From Chlorobiaceae bacterium (GTDB lineage Bacteria; Bacteroidota; Chlorobiia; Chlorobiales; Chlorobiaceae), in NCBI GenBank assembly GCA_013336025.1, contig JAAXUM010000086.1, positions 1-6,981 of the forward strand: a stretch of 6,981 bases of DNA, read 5' to 3'. The first letter of the stretch is position 1, and every line of letters starts with the position of its first letter. The notes beneath the pieces are model-generated. The model saw only the letters and a program-made list of their open reading frames with translations. It searched no databases and was not told the DNA's origin. Made by a program: the position numbers and the translations under genes. Below, one piece after another: positions 1-6,960 of this stretch.

Positions 1-566
1 TGCGATTCGGCAACTTCAGCATCATCGATCATCAAACGCCCTTTCCAAGCCGGATTAAATTGATCTTTATCATCAGACTTTCCTAGTATATACCCAAAAA
101 GAAACGATGCAAGATCGATCCCTTTTTCTGCTGATGCTGGAACGGTGAACTTTTGATCTATAGAGCAGATATCTGATAAAAATGGTGATATTTTAGCATC
201 ATCTGGTGTATCGCTATTAACCACCTTAAACCCATACGTATGTTTCTTTTTTTCTTCTTGATAGAATGGCGTCAACTGCGATGCCCTGCCGTTGCAGGCA
301 GCTTCGATGAAGGCTCTCAGTACGCCGCGTATCGATGAACCGGGGATAAAATACTTGTCACCCCGCTTGTAAAATCTGCTCTCCTCAATGTTCTTACCAT
401 CCATCGGCTGCTCGCCGACAATATGCACCGGAGTCAGGGCTTTCATTTCGACGCTGATACGACCGGTTCGCAGATTGCCCGGTTTAAGCCACTCTTCAAG
501 AGTTTTCAATTGTGGCCCATTTTCATCGAACGGGACGAAATCGAACGGGTTGGGATTATGGTTCAT
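1..566 (-). CDS. RAMP-superfamily CRISPR protein, TIGR03986-like, N-terminal part only
   Basis: This is the fifth gene of the operon and runs off the left edge; 188 residues are visible. Start MNHNPNPFDFVPF is set by a 4-bp ATGA overlap with the stop of the gene before it; there is no Shine-Dalgarno, so translation is probably coupled. A Cas7-type RAMP core is visible: a first beta strand (RISVEMKALTPVHIVG, 36-51), the motif PGSSIRG at 75-81 that follows the crRNA-binding segment in Csm3/Cmr4 proteins, and an LFG motif at 156-158. The short 'FVPF' lead-in before the core recalls the TIGR03986 family of large CRISPR RAMP proteins, which are usually several hundred residues long; this assignment is from memory of the family. 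Expected role: one subunit of the crRNA-binding backbone in the cytoplasm. The thumb and the glycine-rich loop lie outside the window. The part between the two motifs is markedly AT-rich and lysine-rich. RAMP membership is secure; the subfamily is tentative. Confidence 0.85.
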   Translation of the reverse strand, partial: MNHNPNPFDFVPFDENGPQLKTLEEWLKPGNLRTGRISVEMKALTPVHIVGEQPMDGKNIEESRFYKRGDKYFIPGSSIRGVLRAFIEAACNGRASQLTPFYQEEKKKHTYGFKVVNSDTPDDAKISPFLSDICSIDQKFTVPASAEKGIDLASFLFGYILGKSDDKDQFNPAWKGRLMIDDAEVAES

Positions 567-1615
567 GATGGTGTATAGGCAACGTTAAGAGCATCCATGA
601 TATTCTGTCCGAGGAGGCTGTTTAAATCGAGATCAACGCCAGTCCAGATGCCTGCAAGATCCTGAGCGATCTCCTGTTTGCCAAGGTCTCGGATTACCTT
701 GCCCAGAGGCGTATAGCAAGCCGCATAAAGCGAATAAGCGTCGCTTACGATTTTGACTTTTCCTCGCCCATGACTGCTCAGCCCTCCGAAACGGATAAAC
801 CCGGCATCGATGTCACGTTTCCAAAGTTTCAGGATTTTGAGGTCATTTGGTCTTGGATTGACTATCCGGAATTCTAGTGTAAACGTCTGACCTTCGCTCA
901 TCTCAATGCCCGAATGCAGCCCACCGGCTTTAGCCGCCATCGTGACGCGATCGAGCGGCGAGCGTGTTTTGATATGTTTATCGATATTTCTTGGCGCACA
1001 AGCGTTGACTTCACTGGCTTCGTACCGAAAACCATACATTTTACCCTCACCATCCGGTAACGTCACACTCCCCATTTCAAGCCTGCCACTCCAGATCAGC
1101 GGCTCGTCAACGCCCGGATTCAGGTCGTAAGCGATTCCAAAAAGAGAGAGAACGTCATGCCAGAAATTGTCAGGGTTTTCAACCGCAACCCTTGCGTTAA
1201 CCATCCGTATTGCTCTACCGATAGTATCCTCCTTTTCGAGTTTCGGCAGAGTGAACAAGCTCATTTCATCATCTTTGACAAGCGCCTTGATCGTCCACTG
1301 GCGCAATGCGCCACGAATCGAGCTGCCGGGAATGCTGTAACGGGCAATCAGTTTGTTGTCCTCTCCGACGGCAAACTCATAATTAAAATCCCTGATGGCT
1401 GACCATTCATCCTGTTGGCCCTGAACATTGGTTGGCTCTACCCAGCGAAAATCGTACTGATTCGCACGCCCCTTTTGTAACTCTCCATGTCCTTTTTTAT
1501 TATGAATCGAGCCATTCGTCGAGGCGCGGATGACCAGAGGGGTTTTCAGTTCAAGCGTCCATCTGCACTTGAGCAAACTGGTCACGCCTTTCGGGAACGG
1601 GAGTGGAATGCTCAT
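563..1615 (-). CDS. Csm3-like RAMP (Cas7 group) protein with N-terminal insertion, 350 aa
   Basis: This is a backbone subunit of the type III effector and should bind the crRNA spacer. Visible Cas7 elements in order are: strand WTLELKTPLVIRAS (19-32); PGSSIRG at 96-102; LFG at 158-160; a thumb-like stretch RSPLDRVTMAAKAGGLH (218-234), matching the 'R..iDR.T..A' segment of Csm3; and a glycine-rich loop GGLSSHGRGKVKI (277-289). Csm3 of Streptococcus thermophilus reaches its PGSS motif near residue 45, so there are about 45 extra residues here, rich in Lys, Gly, His and Gln (33-70). By hand alignment the target-cleaving Asp33 of that Csm3 falls at Asp69/Glu70 (DEWSAIRD). A C-terminal tail of about 60 residues looks helical. 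ATG 1615 overlaps the preceding stop (ATGA) and has a strong AAGGAGGTG ribosome site six bases upstream, which settles the start. Family placement is firm; its exact place in the complex is inferred. Confidence 0.9.
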   Translation of the reverse strand: MSIPLPFPKGVTSLLKCRWTLELKTPLVIRASTNGSIHNKKGHGELQKGRANQYDFRWVEPTNVQGQQDEWSAIRDFNYEFAVGEDNKLIARYSIPGSSIRGALRQWTIKALVKDDEMSLFTLPKLEKEDTIGRAIRMVNARVAVENPDNFWHDVLSLFGIAYDLNPGVDEPLIWSGRLEMGSVTLPDGEGKMYGFRYEASEVNACAPRNIDKHIKTRSPLDRVTMAAKAGGLHSGIEMSEGQTFTLEFRIVNPRPNDLKILKLWKRDIDAGFIRFGGLSSHGRGKVKIVSDAYSLYAACYTPLGKVIRDLGKQEIAQDLAGIWTGVDLDLNSLLGQNIMDALNVAYTPS

Positions 1616-2502
1616 GACACCACCTCCTTCTTGATCGCTTCAGAGAAAGCCAATTTGAATGTGCCGATCAATTCGTTCCTCTCTGTATCACTCATTTCCT
1701 TTAGGGCGTGATAGCCAGCATGGTCATGCTCGTTGGCCTGCTTAACCCATTCCTCTAACGCTTCTTGCGTGTTTTCAAGAACATAGAGCTTATCGAGCGT
1801 GAACGTCATCTGGCCGAATCCCCGACCCGACATGGCACCGATAGTGAGCGGGTAAATCCCCGAATTGAAGCCATTTAGGGCAAAGAGCAACATACCAAGT
1901 TCCGCATCTTCAAGTTTCTGGCCTACGATGTTCACTTTATAGCTCAATTCGGCAGGTGCAACTTCAAAAGTATAAAGCTTGTGAGCTTCTGCGGCTCCGG
2001 TGACCGGATCGATAGCAACCGAGCGGATCAGATAGCACTGCCGCACCTGATCCCAATCTTTATCCTTGAAACAACCGCCATCGATTTCGCCAGTTGCCGA
2101 AGCATTCCAGAACTCGACTTTTCCGGCCCACAGTGGAGTACCGAACAGCTTCTCAAGCAGGCTGGCTTTTTCATATTGTTCTTGATATATTACATCCTGC
2201 TTTTTTTCACCGGCTTTTGCATCCGCGAGAACCTTCTCGTAATCCTCATCACGCGCGATGTTGCCGGGCAAGCTCCTTAATATCTGAAGCAGGTAGTTTC
2301 TGATCACACCCCGTATCGCGCTGCCGGGCAGATAGGGCAAATTCTTGCAGTCACGCGCAATCATCGAGATGTCCGTGCTTTCCGGCGCAAAATCTTCACC
2401 GTTCTTTTTCGTGCGATCTACCGAGCGAGTCTCGCCGGTACCGATGTGGGTCGGCGAGGTCGCCTTCAACGTTCCTTCAAGCCGTATGCGGAGGTAGCTC
2501 AT
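1612..2502 (-). CDS. Csm3-like RAMP (Cas7 group) protein, 296 aa
   Basis: This is a Cas7-type backbone subunit and the closest of the set to plain Csm3 in size and motif order. Visible: first strand and turn SPTHIGTGE (16-24), the HIG.G form typical of Csm3/Cmr4; PGSAIRG at 59-65; LFG at 119-121; thumb segment [15 protein letters not shown] (160-174), matching 'R..IDR.TG.A' of Csm3; glycine-rich loop [13 protein letters not shown] (222-234); then a helical tail. Asp44 ([10 protein letters not shown]) lies one position from where hand alignment puts the RNA-cleaving Asp33 of S. thermophilus Csm3, and Asp29 is a second candidate, so this subunit may cut target RNA. I start it at ATG 2502, not at the in-frame ATG 2610: the protein begins [10 protein letters not shown], directly at the first RAMP strand, and the stop of the previous gene overlaps this ATG by 4 bp as at every other junction. 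The 36 extra residues of the longer reading resemble no RAMP lead-in. Confidence 0.9.
   Translation of the reverse strand: MSYLRIRLEGTLKATSPTHIGTGETRSVDRTKKNGEDFAPESTDISMIARDCKNLPYLPGSAIRGVIRNYLLQILRSLPGNIARDEDYEKVLADAKAGEKKQDVIYQEQYEKASLLEKLFGTPLWAGKVEFWNASATGEIDGGCFKDKDWDQVRQCYLIRSVAIDPVTGAAEAHKLYTFEVAPAELSYKVNIVGQKLEDAELGMLLFALNGFNSGIYPLTIGAMSGRGFGQMTFTLDKLYVLENTQEALEEWVKQANEHDHAGYHALKEMSDTERNELIGTFKLAFSEAIKKEVVS
1621..1629 (-). promoter_or_regulatory. Strong Shine-Dalgarno for the 350-aa RAMP gene
   Basis: On the minus strand this reads AAGGAGGTG, followed by GGTGTC and then the ATG at 1615. It is close to a full complement of the 16S rRNA 3' end at good spacing. It lies inside the last codons of the preceding gene (Lys-Glu-Val-Val-Ser-stop). 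The ATGs at 566 and 2502 have nothing like it, and those at 4448 and 5854 have only an AGG or CAGG. Confidence 0.8.
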
Positions 2503-4448
2503 GATCGGGGTGTTTCGGGTTGAACAGGCAGTTTTTGCATCCGGTGCCAGGCCATATTGATTTTGATCTCTCCATAACCGTTTTCCGGGACGAACGGACA
2601 TGCTCGCCACGCTTCGGTGCCGTCCGGAATCCGTTTCTTAATCAGTTCCGTTATATCTGATTGCAATGGAAGGCCGCTCTGCCTGAATTGATTCAGTTTA
2701 TGGTCAGCCTTTGACGAGTCTTTGATGTCGAGCACGAAGACGCTTCCGGCTTCGGTCAGGATATACGGATAGTAATGATCGTGAAGCTGATAGCTGTTTT
2801 TGGCCTGATAGCCTCCCGCAAACTTCTGCCGCGCGAAGAAGCGGTTCATTTTACAAGCCCCTTCGGTGACTTCATCCCAAAACTGTGTGTAGGTGGCATG
2901 GAGATTTGGAAACGCACCTTCGTTTTTAGCAAGTGTTTGGCCGTCGAACATGAGCGCGTCGGTCTGAAGAACGACAATCGCCTGGCCGCCATACAGTTCC
3001 GGCTTTTCTTCTGCAAAGCGCTCGTGAAACGGCATTGGCTCAGGCTCATGGACCGAAAAGTTAAACCGGGCATCCCGTTTTCCGAGATATTGCCACCCCT
3101 GATTGATCGCATCGAAAAACTCAGCGGCAAGCCGTTGCTGCTTTTCCGGGTCGAGTTCCGGCAACCGGATCGAGGCGATCCATTTGATTTTTTTGCGGCA
3201 TTCGCCATGCCTGGCCTCCCGTGGCTGAAACGGCGTCAGGTATTGGAAAGTGTAGAGCGATTCATCCTCGGCACGTTTGGACTTCTCGTGAATAGCCGTT
3301 CGCGTTTTGTTGATGATTTCGGGCGTCATCCAGCCGAACTCATGGCGAGTATCATCACCACTTTTCCAGTTGATCTGGAATGAGGGAATACGCGAATGAC
3401 TGTCGAGCGACGCTGCGTCGAGCAAGGCGACATCATAGACAGCCTTGGCTCCTTTGAGGGTTACCGCTGAAAAAGGGATGGCGACCGGACGATGCGTTCT
3501 GTCGATGGCGACCGGAAACGCATGGGTGCAAAGGATTCGGGAAAAGTGTTCCGCAAGCAGCGGAAATCGAGTGGATACGGCGCTGTTGCGCATGTCGATG
3601 GCGTTCCAGTCGTGCTCGGCTCCGCAAAGCCGGTTCAGAAAACGGGCGAGCGAACCTTTGATGGCTCCGCCCGGAATGACGGTTTCCGATTCAACGAAAT
3701 AGCTGGCCTTCTTGATGCCGCCAATAAGGAGATCGTCGAAAAACTCAAGATGGATATCGAGCTCCCGTTGCTCTGCGGAAATTGCTGGAGCTGACACGGG
3801 TTCGCTTGTTCTGAGCGATGCGCTGACACGTTCGAGCCTGCCAAAGCCGCTGCCTTTGGAGCCTCCGAGAGCCGTAATCCACTTCAGCCCGGTCGCAAGC
3901 GTTGTGGCTGTCGAAGTCGCCACGTCCGGTTCGGCAAAAAAGCTGATTGTACCTGAGAGTGTAACAGGTGTGCCGGAATCGAAAATGTTTTCGACAATCT
4001 GGAGGCACTGCTCCTTGCTCGTGCCGCTTTTGCTGTCGATCCTGACTTTGGTCAGACGCTTCTGATTTGCCGTGCAGTCCGCCTGCATCGATGGACTGAT
4101 GACGACGAAATCGGAAAAGCGCAGTCGCCCTTTCATCCGGTAATCGTAATCGGATTCAGGGTTTTGTTCATCGGAAGCAGTATCGATAGGCTCCTTCTTT
4201 TCGAGCATCTTCTTCTCAGGGCCGAAAAGGTCGAGCATTACAAAACTCTCCGAAATCAACCGGTATTTGCTCAACTCCTTCAGCGCTTCCCTGAGCTTGC
4301 CTTTGATATGCGAGCCGTTGAGTGCAATCTGGCCATCGGAACGCCGGATGAAAAGCTTGTTGAGGCCCCGGACTCCATCAGCGCCGCCTGCTGAAATGAA
4401 CGGAGCGCGAACGGTCAGTTCGACCTTGAGTTCATGATGAGTGTTCAT
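2499..4448 (-). CDS. Fusion RAMP: Csm3-like Cas7 domain plus Csx10-like (Cas5-group) domain, 649 aa
   Basis: Two RAMP modules lie in one chain. Residues 1-215 form a compact Csm3-like Cas7: strand [18 protein letters not shown] (5-22), GSHIKG (45-50), LFG (74-76), thumb-like [14 protein letters not shown] (134-147) and glycine loop [14 protein letters not shown] (195-208). The position matching the Csm3 catalytic Asp reads Asn30, so this unit is probably not a target cutter. After a Ser/Ala/Pro linker (about 212-226) a second module starts: [15 protein letters not shown] (230-244), IPGGAIKG (258-265), [20 protein letters not shown] (308-327), then '[15 protein letters not shown]', '[13 protein letters not shown]' (487-499), 'FAGGY' (543-547), 'EAGSVFVLD' (566-574) and a closing GYGEIKI loop (624-630). 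That order resembles Csx10 of type III-D. Csx10 would sit at the crRNA 5' handle beside Cas10, as other Cas5-group subunits do. ATG 4448 overlaps the cas10 stop; an ATG 27 bases upstream adds nine residues and looks spurious. RAMP identity is secure; the Csx10 label is by recalled motif pattern. Confidence 0.88.
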   Translation of the reverse strand: MNTHHELKVELTVRAPFISAGGADGVRGLNKLFIRRSDGQIALNGSHIKGKLREALKELSKYRLISESFVMLDLFGPEKKMLEKKEPIDTASDEQNPESDYDYRMKGRLRFSDFVVISPSMQADCTANQKRLTKVRIDSKSGTSKEQCLQIVENIFDSGTPVTLSGTISFFAEPDVATSTATTLATGLKWITALGGSKGSGFGRLERVSASLRTSEPVSAPAISAEQRELDIHLEFFDDLLIGGIKKASYFVESETVIPGGAIKGSLARFLNRLCGAEHDWNAIDMRNSAVSTRFPLLAEHFSRILCTHAFPVAIDRTHRPVAIPFSAVTLKGAKAVYDVALLDAASLDSHSRIPSFQINWKSGDDTRHEFGWMTPEIINKTRTAIHEKSKRAEDESLYTFQYLTPFQPREARHGECRKKIKWIASIRLPELDPEKQQRLAAEFFDAINQGWQYLGKRDARFNFSVHEPEPMPFHERFAEEKPELYGGQAIVVLQTDALMFDGQTLAKNEGAFPNLHATYTQFWDEVTEGACKMNRFFARQKFAGGYQAKNSYQLHDHYYPYILTEAGSVFVLDIKDSSKADHKLNQFRQSGLPLQSDITELIKKRIPDGTEAWRACPFVPENGYGEIKINMAWHRMQKLPVQPETPRS

Positions 4449-5854
4449 AATGCCTGTGTTCCGATAAGATTCCACAAATCGCCGATAAGCAGCCAGCGCT
4501 CATCACGGTTGTCGAGGATTACCTGCCTTGCCTCTTCGAGGCCGGAACGCGCAGAACTGTCCACCATGTCAAGCGCCCTGTTCACCTCTTCATCAACAGG
4601 TAAGCCGTGCTGAAGCTTTTCCACAATTTCATAAATCTTGTTTCTCGGGAATGACCGGGTGATGGTCAACATGGCGTTGTGGATGGGGCCGAGACGATCC
4701 AGGTTGAACGTGAAATCTTCAAGAAGAGCGGGTTGATGATAGGAGTCAATAAAGGAATCGACATCCCGCGCAACGAGGTCGAACGACGACATGTTGAGAT
4801 AGGCGAAGCGGTTGTCGTGGCTGCTGAACTTTTCGGGTTCGCCAGAGAGCTGTTGTTTCGCGATAGAGCACAGTTGATCGGCATAACGGCGAATCTGTAG
4901 AATCGGCAGATTATGGCGGCAGAATACCACGCCTGCGGAGTATGTTAGGTTGAAGGAATTCCGGGCTGCTGTCTGGAAAGAAGCGGCTTCTGCTGAATCA
5001 AAGAAGAGTTTCAACGTTTTCCATGCTGCGGAAGCCGGTACGACCAGCTCGATTTCATCACCACCCCAGAGCAATGTTTCAAGTCGAGTCCTGTTTCCTG
5101 TTTTTGGGGTTTGTTCAACAATCTGACGTATAGCTTTTTTGTGAATACCCTGCACTTGACAGTCAAATTTCCGGAAATCCTCTTCAAAAAAGCAATGGTC
5201 GCGGATGTTGCCGAAGCGGTTGCCATCGAAATGAATCAGAGCAATATCTCCGCCTTGCGCAAGCTCCTCAAGATCATCGGTAAACTGAAAATCAGGGGGT
5301 ATCCCGTCGAAGGATTGCTCGTATAGCTTTTTTCGTAAATCCTTTCCCGCGTCACGTCTTGTATATACGGATTGTGACGCTTTCTTCTCTTTACCGGGTA
5401 TGCCAAAAATACCAGGACGAACCCCTCCAAAACCGCAATCTTCATACGTATCACAGGGTGCAGGAAAAGAGAATGACGGCATTTGGTACTGTTGCCATGC
5501 GCATTCGGTTATCAGCCGTTTATTGAGATTTGCCAGACTTTCTTGCGGTTCTTTTCCAGCGGTTGCCACGACGAACGTGGCGAAATGAGCGTAGTGTTCC
5601 GATTGAAGAAATTTCCTGATGGATTGTTCAATACCTTGTATTTCTGAATCCTGCGCATTGATCTTGTATAATCCGGTGCTGGCTCCAACACTGACTTTTT
5701 CAAGTTTTCCGATGAATTCGGTGAGCTTGTAAACTGCATTCAGGAGCAACGAACTTCCTCCTCGAATGGTGCTTATATCATTGGTGTCGTAAACGGAATG
5801 ATCGAGATTGACCGCTTCGATCCTAAGATACCATTCCTGAGTGGAGCTGCTCAT
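4445..5854 (-). CDS. cas10: Compact Cas10-like (Csm1/Cmr2) palm-domain protein without HD domain, 469 aa
   Basis: This is the large-subunit homologue of the type III effector. An N-terminal segment with [13 protein letters not shown] (26-38) resembles the first-palm helix of Cmr2. Cys118, Cys134 and Cys140 lie where Cas10 carries a zinc ribbon, but no clean CxxC pair is present. [15 protein letters not shown] (164-178) leads into the cyclase palm: [12 protein letters not shown] (204-215) with the first metal-site Asp at 210, [13 protein letters not shown] (263-275) with GGDE where most Cas10 have GGDD, and [11 protein letters not shown] (301-311). The last 130 residues are helical, like the D4 domain. 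No HD motif is present and there is no room for one; full Cas10 proteins usually exceed 700 aa. Both palm acids remain, so cyclic oligoadenylate synthesis is possible but unproven. ATG 5854 is chosen because the fold begins a few residues in; an in-frame TTG at 5920 would add 22 residues with no Shine-Dalgarno. First gene of the operon; ends in an ATGA overlap. Confidence 0.87.
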   Translation of the reverse strand: MSSSTQEWYLRIEAVNLDHSVYDTNDISTIRGGSSLLLNAVYKLTEFIGKLEKVSVGASTGLYKINAQDSEIQGIEQSIRKFLQSEHYAHFATFVVATAGKEPQESLANLNKRLITECAWQQYQMPSFSFPAPCDTYEDCGFGGVRPGIFGIPGKEKKASQSVYTRRDAGKDLRKKLYEQSFDGIPPDFQFTDDLEELAQGGDIALIHFDGNRFGNIRDHCFFEEDFRKFDCQVQGIHKKAIRQIVEQTPKTGNRTRLETLLWGGDEIELVVPASAAWKTLKLFFDSAEAASFQTAARNSFNLTYSAGVVFCRHNLPILQIRRYADQLCSIAKQQLSGEPEKFSSHDNRFAYLNMSSFDLVARDVDSFIDSYHQPALLEDFTFNLDRLGPIHNAMLTITRSFPRNKIYEIVEKLQHGLPVDEEVNRALDMVDSSARSGLEEARQVILDNRDERWLLIGDLWNLIGTQAL

Positions 5855-5927
5855 AAGGTTGCCTGCGGTTGGGTTTACGGATTCACAAGGGGAGAAGTGA
5901 CTCAAACACACCCTTGACAATGAGAAT

Positions 5928-5965
5928 CTTGCATGATTCCATAATCTTCAAGAATTTAGTGCAAG
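5928..5965. repeat. Small inverted repeats in the operon leader
   Basis: CTTGCA (5928-5933) and TGCAAG (5960-5965) form perfect arms. Between them lies the short palindrome TCTTCAAGA (5944-5952). A further pair, GAATC/GATTC (5924-5928 and 5935-5939), overlaps the first arm. These could form an RNA hairpin in the cas10 leader or an operator site, but arms of this size arise by chance in AT-rich DNA. Confidence 0.2.
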
Positions 5966-6003
5966 TTTGATGATATTTGAAAAGGTATCGTAAACAATCC
6001 GGT

Positions 6004-6032
6004 GTTATACGTGATAGTATCGACGACGTTAA
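6004..6032 (-). promoter_or_regulatory. Candidate sigma70 promoter for the cas10-RAMP operon
   Basis: On the minus strand TTAACG (6032-6027) and TATAAC (6009-6004) are separated by 17 bases, giving 4/6 and 5/6 matches to the usual boxes. Transcription would start near 5997, leaving a leader of about 140 bases before ATG 5854. A second, weaker pair lies downstream: TTGTTT (5997-5992) and TATCAT (5975-5970), spacing 16. Both are sequence matches only. Confidence 0.4.
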
Positions 6033-6033
6033 T

Positions 6034-6062
6034 TTGACAGATATATACATTTCATATTTATA
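6034..6062 (+). promoter_or_regulatory. Candidate sigma70 promoter for cas6, placed for a leaderless transcript
   Basis: A perfect TTGACA (6034-6039) is followed after 17 bases by TTTATA (6057-6062), or after 15 by TATTTA (6055-6060). Either -10 box predicts transcription starting at about 6066-6069, at or just inside the cas6 ATG at 6066. No Shine-Dalgarno precedes that ATG. The -35 box lies one base from the -35 of the operon promoter on the other strand, so one bound regulator could control both. Confidence 0.45.
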
Positions 6063-6065
6063 GAC

Positions 6066-6866
6066 ATGCGTATAACCCTTGAACTCTCCCATCGCCATTC
6101 GTCGGTAACGGTGCCGATCAATCATTCATATCTGATTTCCTCCCTCATTTACAACGTCATCGACCGGAGTTCGAGCGAGTATGCGGAGCGGTTGCATGAG
6201 CAGGGGTACCGGTTGGAAAATCGGGCGTTCAAGCTGTTTACCTTTTCGCCGCTCAATCCGGGGAATCGCCGAAAATGGGTGATGCACGAAAACGGAACAA
6301 TGAGTAGCGGAGAACGGCAGCTCCATCTGACGATTTCGTCGCCGAAGGATGAGTTCATCGAGCATCTGATACTCGGGCTGCTGCATGAACCGTTTGTTTC
6401 AGTGGGCAAGGAGCTCTTCCGGTTAGAGACAGTCAGAAAGCTCGACCCGCCTGCTTTTGCGGAGGATATGCGTTTTGTGATGCTTTCACCGCTGGTATGC
6501 GCTACAAAAAGCACACCGGATCAGCATCCGCAATATCTGTTTCCGAACGATCCCGATTTCAAACGAGTACTGGTTGCCAACCTTTGCCGGAAGCATGAAG
6601 TATTGCGAGGCAAGCCGATGGCCTGCAACGAGGCTGAGGTCATGTTTGAACTCGATCCGGATTATGTGGCTAAAGTAAATGGCAAGGTGCAGAAACTCAT
6701 CACCCTGAAAGAGGGTCGAAGCGACGAGTCAAAGGTAAAGGGGACGCTTGCGCCGTTCCGGATCAGGGCGCCTCGGGAGCTGATCGAGATCGGCTACGAG
6801 TGTGGTTTTGGTGAGAAGAATTCGCAGGGGTTCGGTATGGTCAAAGTTGATATGCTTCGGGGGTGA
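6066..6866 (+). CDS. cas6: Cas6 CRISPR pre-crRNA endoribonuclease, 266 aa
   Basis: Cas6 cuts the repeat of the CRISPR precursor transcript to free crRNAs, leaving the 5' repeat-derived handle used by type III effectors. The length is normal for the family (about 220-280). The start MRITLELS leads straight into the first ferredoxin-like strand, followed by the family pattern 'PINHSYLISSLIYNVI' (17-32). His44 in EYAERLHEQGY (38-48) sits where Pyrococcus furiosus Cas6 has its catalytic His46; Tyr29 may match Tyr31 of that enzyme, and a basic partner (Lys56 or a nearby Arg) is less clear. FKLFTFSPL (55-63) follows. The glycine-rich RNA-binding loop GYECGFGEKNSQGFGM (243-258) at the C-terminus is close to the family consensus and is the strongest evidence. 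It is transcribed away from the effector operon from the shared intergenic region. The nearness of cas6 suggests an array beyond the window, but none is visible here. Confidence 0.95.
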   Translation: MRITLELSHRHSSVTVPINHSYLISSLIYNVIDRSSSEYAERLHEQGYRLENRAFKLFTFSPLNPGNRRKWVMHENGTMSSGERQLHLTISSPKDEFIEHLILGLLHEPFVSVGKELFRLETVRKLDPPAFAEDMRFVMLSPLVCATKSTPDQHPQYLFPNDPDFKRVLVANLCRKHEVLRGKPMACNEAEVMFELDPDYVAKVNGKVQKLITLKEGRSDESKVKGTLAPFRIRAPRELIEIGYECGFGEKNSQGFGMVKVDMLRG

Positions 6867-6921
6867 GGGGAACGCGATAGGGCGCGTATGGAGGTCGGCA
6901 CTCCCCGGAGCCAGGAAAACA

Positions 6922-6960
6922 GAAAGGCTTTCACAGAGATTTTGTCCGTGACGGCCTTTT
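6922..6960 (+). terminator. Possible rho-independent terminator after cas6
   Basis: GAAAGGC (6922-6928) pairs with GCCTTTT (6954-6960), with an inner CAC/GTG pair, and the 3' arm ends in TTTT. The loop is long and the stem imperfect, so the prediction is weak. The position, about 60 bases past the cas6 stop, is right. I see no gene in 6867-6981; CTCCCCGGAG at 6901-6910 is a second tiny hairpin without a T-run. Confidence 0.35.

Noticed and set aside
388..588. Plus-strand open frame of 66 codons at the junction of the two leftmost genes
   Set aside because: It is antisense to conserved RAMP coding sequence on both sides of the ATGA overlap and shows no supporting motif.
2503..2610. Longer N-terminus (36 extra residues) for the 296-aa RAMP, starting at ATG 2610
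   Set aside because: The extension lies within the C-terminal codons of the fusion gene, looks non-homologous, and the ATGA overlap plus RAMP strand at 2502 give a better start.
2775..3383. Plus-strand open frame of 202 codons inside the fusion gene
   Set aside because: It runs antisense to a clear RAMP protein in a GC-rich stretch; its translation shows no recognisable motif and it has no convincing ribosome site.
4449..4475. Nine-residue extension of the fusion protein from ATG 4475
   Set aside because: It lies inside the cas10 C-terminal codons; ATG 4448 fits the overlap pattern of the other junctions and opens directly on the RAMP strand.
5855..5920. TTG start adding 22 residues to Cas10
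   Set aside because: No Shine-Dalgarno, a rare start codon and no recognisable Cas10 sequence in the extension. It is not fully excluded, since ATG 5854 has only a weak CAGG upstream.
5855..6065. Possible CRISPR repeat or leader in the AT-rich intergenic region
   Set aside because: No direct repeat of 20 or more bases with regular spacing exists; only short inverted repeats are present.
5883..6125. Minus-strand open frame of 80 codons across the intergenic region and the cas6 start
   Set aside because: It overlaps the conserved N-terminus of cas6 and both promoter candidates, and its translation has no recognisable features.
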